Shown: positions 35,088 to 42,586 of the stretch, piece after piece
Layout: every line of letters starts with the position of its first letter
How positions within the stretch are numbered: position 1 is the first letter of the stretch
Assembly: GCA_025358055.1 (NCBI GenBank)
Contig: JANYKV010000009.1
Coordinates: forward strand, 1 to 44,101
Reading direction: 5' to 3'
Length of the DNA stretch: 44,101 nucleotides
DNA from: Gemmatimonadota bacterium
GTDB taxonomy: Bacteria; Gemmatimonadota; Gemmatimonadetes; Gemmatimonadales; GWC2-71-9
Translations under genes and position numbers: made by a program
Notes under the pieces: model-generated
What the model was told of the DNA's origin: nothing
The model's database searches: none
The model's input: the letters and a program-made list of their open reading frames with translations, nothing else

Positions 35088-35984
35088 CTACTTCACCATC
35101 GCGAGCACCGCGGCTAACACTTCGTTCCACGCCGGCTTCCCGGGTGCGATGATCTCGAAATGCGAAGCGTGAGGGATGATCCGCACGGTGACGTGATCTC
35201 CCGCCTTGCGGGCCAGGTCGGCATAGTCGTTCGCCCACGCCGCCGGGACGATAGGGTCCTCGGCACCGCCGATGAGGGTTTGGGGAATTCCGAGCGGCAC
35301 AACCTCCGCCGGCGAGGTAATCCGGAGACGTGCCAGCGACGTATCGCCGATCAGTCGGAGGATCGCGTCGCCACACGTGGGCGGGGATGTTTTGAGGGGC
35401 AGCCGGAGATCCGGCACTCCTGCGAGGGACACGACACCATGCACCGGCAAGGGGTCACGGCCCCGGATCGCCTCCGCTCGATCGAGTTTGGGGCGCGCGG
35501 CGGCCCAAACGGCGAGGTGCCCTCCGGAGCTATGCCCCACCAAAACGACCCGACTGAGATCGAGATGAAACGGCTGCTCGAGGTGACGGAGGTAGTCGAT
35601 TGCCGCTCCGACATCCTCGAATGTACCGGGCCAGCCGCCGCCCGGACTGCCCACGCGCCGGTACTCGATGGTCCAAACCGCAACGCCGGCGGCCCTGAGC
35701 GCCTCGGACTCGCTCCGTGCGTGATTGACACCAAAGGCGGACATCCAGCACCCGCCGTGGATTACCACGACCACTGGGTGAATCCCTTTCGCCCGTGGTA
35801 GCCGCAACTCCCCGAACTGCAATGAGTCGGCTCCGTAGTGAATGACGGTGTCAGGTTGGGGTTGCGGCAACGCCAGGAGTTCCTTGGTGGTCATCATTTG
35901 CGCATGAGCCACAGGGGTCAATCCCAACCCGACGCTCAGCAAGACCGTCCCCAAACACCACCGGTCGATACGGAGTCGCGGCAT
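35088..35984 (-). CDS. Secreted alpha/beta hydrolase (esterase/acylpeptidase-like)
   Basis: This 298-residue protein begins with a signal peptide (CLGTVLLSVGLGLTPVAHAQ). The catalytic Ser is in VVLVGHSSGGHLAVW (GxSxG), the oxyanion motif is VVVIHGGCWMS (HGG), and the C-terminal part gives IGGAEDPIVPAAW (Asp) and HASHFEIIAP (His), so the full triad is visible. It probably cleaves carboxyl esters or short acyl groups outside the inner membrane. Its ATG starts one base after the stop of the upstream serine hydrolase, so it should be translationally coupled to it, and its own stop is 78 bases before the S9B peptidase. Confidence 0.92.
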   Translation of the reverse strand: MPRLRIDRWCLGTVLLSVGLGLTPVAHAQMMTTKELLALPQPQPDTVIHYGADSLQFGELRLPRAKGIHPVVVVIHGGCWMSAFGVNHARSESEALRAAGVAVWTIEYRRVGSPGGGWPGTFEDVGAAIDYLRHLEQPFHLDLSRVVLVGHSSGGHLAVWAAARPKLDRAEAIRGRDPLPVHGVVSLAGVPDLRLPLKTSPPTCGDAILRLIGDTSLARLRITSPAEVVPLGIPQTLIGGAEDPIVPAAWANDYADLARKAGDHVTVRIIPHASHFEIIAPGKPAWNEVLAAVLAMVK

Positions 35985-35985
35985 C

Positions 35986-37539
35986 CTAGTTCTCGCTCTT
36001 TCGCTTGAAAGTGGTGGCGCCGAGCGCCGGCTCGACCGGCGCGGTCAAAGCGGCAACCTTGCCGTCCGCGTCCGTGGTAAAGGTGATGCGCCATCGGAAC
36101 CGGGCGAGAATCGGATTGTTCGCTGGGGGAATTGCCCGGAAGACGTCGAAGTGAAAATGCTGGAGGGGAAGGTCGAGAGTCATCAGTTTCATCCGAAGGC
36201 CGCTGGCATCCTTCGTGATCGAAAAGTCACCGTAGCCGGGGTTGGTATATACCCCGACGTAGTCGTCGAGCGGGTGTGCCGGTTGGGTATTGGGCTGACG
36301 AGTGGCCTCTTCTTTGGCTCGGGCCTGCGCCGCCTGCTCGCGTTGGCGCCTGTCCTTCTCCTTGAATCGAGCGTTCCAATCGATCTTGGAGAGTCCGAGT
36401 AGGCGGTCGTATACCAGGAACGGGATGAAATCGCGGATCGCAGTGCCGTTCATGTTGGTGAGCACCACCACGCCGACCGAATCGTGCGGGAGGAAGCTCA
36501 GCTCGGCCGAAAATCCGTCGATGTTGCCTCCGTGTTCGACAATCTTGTGGCCGCGGTAGTTCCACACGAAAAAGGCCATCCCGTACGCTTCGTCGCTGAT
36601 CTCCGGCCATTCATCGGTGTCCCAGGACAAGGGTTTGGGCATTACCATCTGCGGCTTCTGCATCTCTCGGGCGTCTTTCTCCGTGATGATCTCCTGGCCT
36701 CTAAACTTGCCCCGATTGAGATGCATGGTCAGGTAGTTCGACATTTCCTCGATATTGGAATTGATGGAACCGGCCGGGGCGATCGCGTCGAGGTTGCGAT
36801 ACGGCAAGCGAATGACGGAATCATTCGACGGAACCAGCCCATAGCCAAAACTGTAGTCGGCGGATTGCTTCAGATCATTGACCGACGCGTCGGCGGTACT
36901 CATTTCGAGCGGGCGGAACACCAGGTCGCGGACCGTCTCCTCCCAACTGGTTCCGTTGAGTTTACCGGAAAGAATGCCGGCGGTCATGAACATCAGGTTC
37001 TGATATTGCCAGTAACTTCGAAAACTCTTGGTTGGCTCGAGGTACGGGAGGCGGTGGTAGATCTCCTCCCGTGTCAGTACGCCGGGGCCCCACAGCAAGT
37101 CGTGTCGCGGGAGTCCGGACCGATGAGTGACGAGGTCACGCGGCGTCATTCGTTCCGTCGCCATCGGGTCGTACATGCGAAAATCCGGCAAGTACTCTCG
37201 CACCGGCCGATCCCAGTCCAGCTTTCCCTGCTTGGCCTGCGCCGCGAGGCCGGTGACGGTAAACGACTTGCTCACCGATCCGATCGCGAATTTTGTTTTG
37301 GTCGTGACCGGTGCTTTTGCCTCCAGATCCTTATACCCGTATCCCTTCGCCAGAATGACTTGACTACCGCGGACCACCGCCAAGGCGATGCCGGGCACTT
37401 TCCAGAGGCGAAGCGTCGAATCGATCAGCGCATCGAACGCTTTGTCGAGGGCCGGTCGCTCGGCGACGCGCTGCGCGAACAAGGCCGATGGGAGCAGGGC
37501 GAGGAAGCAGAGCGCCCGGCTCAATCGATGGGATTGCAT
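35986..37539 (-). CDS. Secreted beta-lactamase-family serine hydrolase with C-terminal DUF3471-like domain
   Basis: The 517-residue protein has a signal peptide (ALCFLALLPSALFAQ) and intact class C beta-lactamase-like motifs: FAIGSVSKSFTV (SxxK), WQYQNLMFM (YxN) and EHGGNIDGFSAEL (HGG). The part after about residue 395 contains a charged QAARAK-rich linker and a beta domain PLDDYVGVYTNPGYGDFSI, similar to DUF3471. Such proteins act as D-aminopeptidases, esterases or transpeptidase-like hydrolases more often than as true beta-lactamases. GGAG precedes ATG 37539. TACAAT at 37590-37595 (minus strand) is a possible -10 box. It leads the three-gene operon and contrasts with the motif-less paralogue at 31193. 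Confidence 0.93.
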   Translation of the reverse strand: MQSHRLSRALCFLALLPSALFAQRVAERPALDKAFDALIDSTLRLWKVPGIALAVVRGSQVILAKGYGYKDLEAKAPVTTKTKFAIGSVSKSFTVTGLAAQAKQGKLDWDRPVREYLPDFRMYDPMATERMTPRDLVTHRSGLPRHDLLWGPGVLTREEIYHRLPYLEPTKSFRSYWQYQNLMFMTAGILSGKLNGTSWEETVRDLVFRPLEMSTADASVNDLKQSADYSFGYGLVPSNDSVIRLPYRNLDAIAPAGSINSNIEEMSNYLTMHLNRGKFRGQEIITEKDAREMQKPQMVMPKPLSWDTDEWPEISDEAYGMAFFVWNYRGHKIVEHGGNIDGFSAELSFLPHDSVGVVVLTNMNGTAIRDFIPFLVYDRLLGLSKIDWNARFKEKDRRQREQAAQARAKEEATRQPNTQPAHPLDDYVGVYTNPGYGDFSITKDASGLRMKLMTLDLPLQHFHFDVFRAIPPANNPILARFRWRITFTTDADGKVAALTAPVEPALGATTFKRKSEN

Positions 37540-37676
37540 TGAGAACTCCGCCTCATTGGGGGGCCGGAATCAAGATACGCCCCGGTCGAATTGTATGCAA
37601 AACCAGGATCTTGACGTAATATTCTCGGAGCAGACCGCTCCATCCATGCAAACGCTTTTGAGAACCGGCTGGTGGC

Positions 37677-39026
37677 ATGAGACCACGATCCCTCCGCGTC
37701 GCCCGCCCCTGGCAAGCATACCTGGTGCTCCTGCTGCCCGTCGGGGTATGGGAGGCCAAGGGGTATGGCACGATTTGGGAGATCACTGCGGACTCCCTGC
37801 AGTCTTGGGAAGTGACGACGACGACCTGCGTCCGCGCCGGCCAATATGCCCGAGCGTCCGTGCCCCCACCGGGCACGGCGGAGGGCTACCTTGAAGGTGT
37901 AACCACGGCCTGGATCATCCGACCAGGATGGAGCCGTCGCCGATTGGTTGCGCACAGCCCGGGCACCGCGGCGGATGTTCACTTCCGGAAACTGGCTGCC
38001 CTCCCTCACATTTGCGTGCCTCCCACCCGAGATACTCAGGACGCGAACTTCGAAGCGTTCCAGCGCACCATGGGGGAGCAGTACGCGTTCTTCGGCCTCC
38101 GAGGCGTCAATTGGGGCGCGGCAGTGACCAAGGCGCGAAGAAAGATGGGCGGTGCCAACGGTCCGCGAGCATTCTACGATATCCTCGAGGAGATGGTGGC
38201 ACCGCTCGACGATCGGCACACGGATGTCACGGCGACGGATCTGAACGTTCGGGCTCGCCACTACCGGCACTCGGGCGGCCCTCTCGATCAGGAAATGTTC
38301 ATCCGTCTCAAGGCAAATCCACCAACCCGCTACTTGGTTGGGCCGGTCGAGTCGTGGTGCCAAGACTGGATTCAATATGGCGAACTGCGCGGATCGATCG
38401 GCTATCTCCGGATCCTGCGCGAATACACCTACGCTTCGACCGGGCGGTTCGAGGACGACTCCATCGCCGCCATTGTGGCTCTCGACAGCATCATTCCCAG
38501 GGCTGCACGGCTCCATGGCTTGGTGATCGACGTGCGCCTGAATGGCGGAGGTTTCGATGCGATCGCTCTCCTCATTGCGTCGCGCCTCACCGGGTCGCCG
38601 TATTTGGCATTCAGGAAGCAGACCCGGTCGGATCCCAAGCGGCACGACCGATTCACTCCCCTACAGCCGGTGCACGTCCGGCCCAGTCCGGGAGCGCGGT
38701 ACCCAGGACCAGCGGTGCTGCTCACCGGGCCTTACACGCTGAGCGCCGGTGAGGTATTCACGCTCGCGCTGTTGAACCGACGGCCGAGGATCGCTCGACT
38801 GGGAGAAGCGACGCAGGGGATCTTTGCCGACGAGCTGCTTCGTCAGCTGCCCAACGGATGGCGCTTCCAACTCTCGACGGAGCGGTACCTGACCCCGGAG
38901 GGGAAGAACTTTGAAGCTCGGGGCATTCCGCCCGATCGACGCATACCGTTGTTCCCGCCGGCCGATCAGGAGACCGGCCGGGACGGGGCATTGGAAGCGG
39001 CCCTCGAGCTCCTAGGTCATCCATGA
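37677..39026 (+). CDS. S41-family (tricorn/C-terminal processing-like) peptidase
   Basis: The 449-residue protein has a hydrophobic N-terminus (AYLVLLLPVGVW) likely to act as a signal or anchor, then a beta-rich domain (GYGTIWEITADSL). The core S41 domain follows: LDDRHTDV supplies a His expected in the tricorn-type tetrad, VIDVRLNGGGFDAIALLIA is the typical NxGG strand, and VLLTGPYTLSAGEVFTLAL holds the nucleophile Ser. The GEATQG stretch lacks the Lys of the Ser-Lys dyad seen in CtpA, so a tricorn-type mechanism fits better. It would cleave peptides outside the cytoplasm. The stop overlaps the start of the next gene by 4 bases (ATGA), so the two are coupled. Confidence 0.87.
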   Translation: MRPRSLRVARPWQAYLVLLLPVGVWEAKGYGTIWEITADSLQSWEVTTTTCVRAGQYARASVPPPGTAEGYLEGVTTAWIIRPGWSRRRLVAHSPGTAADVHFRKLAALPHICVPPTRDTQDANFEAFQRTMGEQYAFFGLRGVNWGAAVTKARRKMGGANGPRAFYDILEEMVAPLDDRHTDVTATDLNVRARHYRHSGGPLDQEMFIRLKANPPTRYLVGPVESWCQDWIQYGELRGSIGYLRILREYTYASTGRFEDDSIAAIVALDSIIPRAARLHGLVIDVRLNGGGFDAIALLIASRLTGSPYLAFRKQTRSDPKRHDRFTPLQPVHVRPSPGARYPGPAVLLTGPYTLSAGEVFTLALLNRRPRIARLGEATQGIFADELLRQLPNGWRFQLSTERYLTPEGKNFEARGIPPDRRIPLFPPADQETGRDGALEAALELLGHP

Positions 39027-40279
39027 ATCCACCAGACGATTTCTTCGCCGGAGCCTTGCCCGCCGTAGCAATTCGAGTCGATCTCGAGAAGGCTCGACGG
39101 GAAGACCACAGTTGGAAGGATCCCCGCAACCTTCGCGCGTCCTATTTCGCGGGCGACGATGTCGTGCAGCTGGCGACCGAGGCATTTACTTCGTATTTGG
39201 GGAAGAACGCCCTGTACGGCGCTCTGGCCTACCCGAGTCTCCGGCGCTACGAAACCGAGGTCGTCGAGATTCTGCTCCGCCTCTTCCAGGCCAGGCCCGG
39301 GGCGACCGGCAGTCTCACGACGGGCGGCACCGAGAGCATCTTTATGGCCGTCAAGACCGCCCGCGACTGGGCGCGCCAGCACCATCCCACCGCCGGGACA
39401 CCAACCCTTGTGGTTCCGCGGACGGCGCATGCGGCCTTCAGCAAAGCGGCCGACTTATTGGGACTCCGGGTTCAGCGGATGACGAAGAGTCCGGACTTTC
39501 GGGCCGATCTCGATGGCATGTCCCGAGCGATCGACCGCGACACGATCATGATCGTCGGGTCAGCGCCGCCATACCCATATGGGGTGGTCGATCCGCTGCC
39601 TGACATTGCGGCGTTGGCGGACCGCCACGGCCTCTGGATGCATGTCGACGCGTGCGTCGGTGGGATGGTGCTTCCGTTCGTTCGCGATCTTGGTCACGAC
39701 CTCCCGGCCTTCGATTTTGCTCTACCGAGCGTCGCTTCGGTGTCCATCGACCTCCACAAGTATGGCTATGCCTTTCATGGCTGTTCGGCGCTGTTGCTGC
39801 GCGACCAAGCTCTCGCAGAGTATCAGCGGTATCAGTTCGATGCGTGGCCGGTCGGAAGCTACACCACAATGAATTTCATCGGATCGCGAGGTGGTGGGCC
39901 AGTCGCCTCGGCTTGGGCGGTGATGAAATATCTTGGATTTTCAGGTTACCGGAGCCGAGTGGCGAATATGCTCGAGGCCAAGCGGAAATTTATCGATGGG
40001 ATCAGGAAGATCGACGGTCTCGAGGTGTTCGGCGCTCCCCAAGGAACCCACTTCTCCTTCGGTTCGCCGAGCCTGGACATCACCGTGGTGGCGCAGGAGA
40101 TGTCACAACGAGGGTGGAGCTTTGCTCGCCAAGTCGATCCGCCGGGCATGTTGCTCTTGATGAACGGGTTTCATGTCGCGGTGGTCGACGACTTCCTCCG
40201 CGATCTCGACGAAGCGGTGTCGGGAGTAAAGGCCGGGCGCCTTCGCGCCGATCCGGGTCCGGCAGTCTACACGGTGTGA
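39023..40279 (+). CDS. PLP-dependent group II decarboxylase / sphingosine-1-phosphate-lyase-like enzyme
   Basis: The 418-residue protein has the fold-type I pattern of glutamate-decarboxylase/S1P-lyase relatives: GATGSLTTGGTESIFMAVKT binds the cofactor phosphate, VVPRTAHAAFSKAADLLGL holds the stacking His, LWMHVDACVGG holds the Asp that pairs with the pyridine nitrogen, and SIDLHKYGYAFHG holds the Schiff-base Lys246. The short length and the HKYGYAFHG sequence favour the S1P-lyase/phosphoethanolamine branch over amino-acid decarboxylases. It would cleave a phosphorylated long-chain base or decarboxylate an amino acid. No sphingolipid synthesis genes are in the window. It is translationally coupled to the S41 peptidase, an unusual pairing. 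Confidence 0.9.
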   Translation: MNPPDDFFAGALPAVAIRVDLEKARREDHSWKDPRNLRASYFAGDDVVQLATEAFTSYLGKNALYGALAYPSLRRYETEVVEILLRLFQARPGATGSLTTGGTESIFMAVKTARDWARQHHPTAGTPTLVVPRTAHAAFSKAADLLGLRVQRMTKSPDFRADLDGMSRAIDRDTIMIVGSAPPYPYGVVDPLPDIAALADRHGLWMHVDACVGGMVLPFVRDLGHDLPAFDFALPSVASVSIDLHKYGYAFHGCSALLLRDQALAEYQRYQFDAWPVGSYTTMNFIGSRGGGPVASAWAVMKYLGFSGYRSRVANMLEAKRKFIDGIRKIDGLEVFGAPQGTHFSFGSPSLDITVVAQEMSQRGWSFARQVDPPGMLLLMNGFHVAVVDDFLRDLDEAVSGVKAGRLRADPGPAVYTV

Positions 40280-40304
40280 CCCTGCGGCAGCAACGCCGGC
40301 CCCA

Positions 40305-40670
40305 TCAGGGGGAGTCTCCCTTTCGCATCCACGCAACGGCGCTCGCCGCATCCAGTGCCCCGTACCCGGTGCGCGGCGTGAACCCCACCTCCCCAATCAG
40401 CGTAGGATTGGCCGTCCGCTGTAGCCCCCGTTCAATCCGCTGCACATAGGCCTTCGTTCTCCGTTTCGCCGATGGAGTGCGTGAATCGGCCGCGAGCATC
40501 AAGGCGACGACCCCGGCGACGATCGGCGCCGAAATGGAAGTGCCGGTGACCGCGCGCGGCGGCCCCCCTTCGAGATACGCCGGCGAGGCCACCAGCACGT
40601 CAATTCCTGGAGCCAGAAGGTCGAGCTGTTCGCTTGGATGCAGCTGCTCCCATGCCGTGAAGAGGCCGTT
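40305..40670 (-). pseudogene. Subtilisin-like S8 peptidase, C-terminal remnant
   Basis: Reading the minus strand from about 40670, the sequence gives LDLLAPGIDVLVASP, then AVTGTSISAPIVAGVVALML, which holds the subtilase nucleophile Ser in GTSxSAP, then a C-terminal GYGALDAASAVAWM. The N-terminal part with the catalytic Asp and His is missing. Upstream the same frame runs directly into the molybdenum-subunit homology of iorB, so the two are joined by a deletion. The stop at 40305 is the natural subtilase end. It cannot be an active peptidase. The breakpoint is placed only to within about 30 bases. Confidence 0.85.
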
Positions 40671-41776
40671 GCCCTGCTTCAGCGCTCCGGTCGCATCTCC
40701 CTTGAGGTATGGCTCGGCTCCACCCGCGGGGCCCGCTTCTCGGGCCCCCGCTCCTCGAGGCCGCGTGTGTCGCAAATACTCATAGATGCTCTCTGCCGTT
40801 GGATTCGGACCGGCCTCGGGAGCCCAGGTTGCTCCCAACACACCAAGGGCCTGCTCCGCTCGTGAGAGGGTCGGCGCCACAACTCCCACGAAGTCCCCCT
40901 GATGGACCACAGATACTTCCGAAAGGCTTTCGGCGCGGTGGCTATCCAACTTGCCGAGGGTGGCGTCGATGGACGAGGGCGCAACACTTTCCCAAAGAGC
41001 ATCCCGGGCAGCGTGAGGTCAGACGTGTATTGGTGGTGCCCCGTCACCACATCTCGAGCGCCCACTTTCGGAACCGCGGTGCCCGCGATCTTCCACTCCG
41101 TAGGGGGCGTGAGCGCCACGTCGTCCCGCACCGTTTCCGTCAGGCGTCGGCCTGCGGTCAGCTCCCCATAGCCGATCGATCGGTTGCCTTTCGGGTCCAC
41201 GACTCTCCCATCGGCCGCCGTAAGCGCAGTCCGCTCGGCTTGCCAGCGCTCCGCGGCCAGTCCCACGAGAAGCTCCCGGGCGGCCGCTGAGGCTTTGCGC
41301 AGTTGAGTTCCCATTTGAGGAGTCGAGCGGCTGCCGAACGTGCCCATGTCGAACGGCGTCAGTTCGGTGTCCCCCATGACGAGCCGAATTGATTCGAGCG
41401 AAACTCGCAACTCTTCCGCGACCTCCTGGGCGAGCGAGGTTCGAATCCCTTGGCCAAACTCAACCTTGCCGGTGTATACCGTCACCATGCCATGCTCGTC
41501 GATTTGCAACCAAGCGCCAATCTCCTCGGCGGCCTCGGAATTGTCTGTGGTCGCGTTACTAACGGTCCTTCTCACGCCTCCCCGGCTCGCAAAGCCAAAT
41601 GCGTTCCGCGTCACGAACGCCACGACCACCCCGCCGCCAAATACCTTCAAGAACTCCCGGCGCGTGGCACCGGCGCTCTCGCCTCGAAGAGTGATCTCTC
41701 GGAGCTCCGAACGACCTGGTTCGGGGCCCACCGCCATCACCGGTCCGACTCGGTCCACCGAGGGGCGGGTGCTCAT
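40671..41776 (-). pseudogene. Isoquinoline 1-oxidoreductase-type molybdopterin-binding subunit, 5' part, frameshifted
   Basis: ATG 41776 overlaps the stop of the Fe-S subunit (ATGA). Residues about 35-64 hold a twin-arginine export signal (ATRREFLKVFGGGVVVAFVT). The following part matches the IorB family: EFGQGIRTSLAQEVAEELRV, SRSTPQMGTQLRKASAAARE and VTGHHQYTSDLTLPGMLFGK. At 40971-40982 one base is missing and the frame changes; the family match continues in the new frame with SVVHQGDFVGVVAPTLSRAE and PTAESIYEYLRHTRP. Homology stops at about 40670 and subtilase begins. Intact relatives have about 700 residues, so most of the molybdenum-site domain is gone. The ancestor would have oxidised an N-heterocycle or aldehyde in the periplasm. 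Confidence 0.88.
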
Positions 41777-42248
41777 TGATGTCGCTCCTCTCGTGGATGG
41801 CCGGCTGCACGGCGGATGGCGGCCACGATTCGAGGATGGTGCCGCAGCGACAGACATTCCCGCTCATGTGATGCAGGACGTCGTCTTCGCTGGGACTTGG
41901 ATTCGCAGCGAGCAACGCAGCGCCTGCCATGATCATTCCCGGCGTGCAGTACCCACACTGGAAGGCGCCTTCGTCCAGAAAGGCCTGCTGGACCGGATGG
42001 AGCTTGCCCCGTTGTTCAAGTCCTTCGATGGTCGTCACTGGAGCACCGACAGCGTTCGCCACCGGAGTAACGCACGAAAGCACGGCATGTTGGCCAACCC
42101 AAACCGTGCAGGCCCCGCACTGGCCCTCCCCGCACCCATACTTGGTTCCGCTGAGTCCGAGATCCCCTCGTAGGACGCCGAGCAGGCTTCGGGTTGGGTC
42201 CACGTTCAGGACGTGTTGCTCTCCGTTGACCTCGATTTCAATTCGCAT
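41773..42248 (-). pseudogene. (2Fe-2S) subunit of the isoquinoline-oxidoreductase-type enzyme, one frameshift near the end
   Basis: ATG 42248 has AAGGAGC 8 bases upstream. The product shows the two-cluster layout of IorA/CoxS/XdhC-type subunits: KYGCGEGQCGACTVWV for the plant-type cluster and FQCGYCTPGMIMAG with GNVCRCGT for the second. After CRCGT the frame breaks at 41836-41840; restoring one base (a lost T, giving TAT) yields HPRIVAAIRRAAG, the normal family end, and a stop at 41773 that overlaps the start of iorB. The lesion lies after the last cluster Cys, so the protein might still fold with an altered tail, but its partner subunit is destroyed. I therefore call it a pseudogene. Confidence 0.82.
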
Positions 42249-42586
42249 CTTTGGCGCTCCTTCGGCGTTGATCCGCGTTTCGCGGCTCGCCTGCGTGGGT
42301 ATCGTGGCGGAGGGCCTGCGACCTGATCTAAGTGGTATTGCTCGAATCGTTCTCGCGATTCTCCCACTTCCTACGATACCCCGACGGCTGTGGTTGCGCA
42401 TCGGGGACACAGCATCGAAGTTCGTGAGGCGGCCTTCACAGACTGGGGATTACGAACCCTGATTCCTTGGCGAGGCAGCCGAAAAAGGAGGAGGGGTCCA
42501 GGACGGTAGCTGGTATGCCACGGCCGCCGCATATTGGTTCCGTCGGCATGGTCATCGAGTGTTCCCATTATCTCCGCGAGGTTGGT
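42249..42586. promoter_or_regulatory. Divergent intergenic region with a palindrome cluster
   Basis: The 338 bases contain no recognisable gene. The main feature is a compound palindrome: AAGTGG (42330-42335) with CCACTT (42364-42369) enclosing GAATCG (42344-42349) and CGATTC (42356-42361) around a 6-base loop. It lies 82-121 bases before the start of the broken iorA gene and could be an operator or a structured leader. No clear -35/-10 pair was found for either neighbour. GAGG lies 5 bases before the CocE-type start at 42587. Confidence 0.4.

Noticed and set aside
36484-37542. A 352-codon plus-strand frame opposite the serine hydrolase
   Set aside because: It is antisense to a gene with intact SxxK, YxN and HGG motifs; long antisense frames are common in GC-rich DNA.
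40305-40949. A novel fusion enzyme joining a molybdenum subunit to a subtilase
   Set aside because: The frame has no proper start, both halves lack essential parts, and the upstream iorA/iorB genes are frameshifted, so it is a deletion product.
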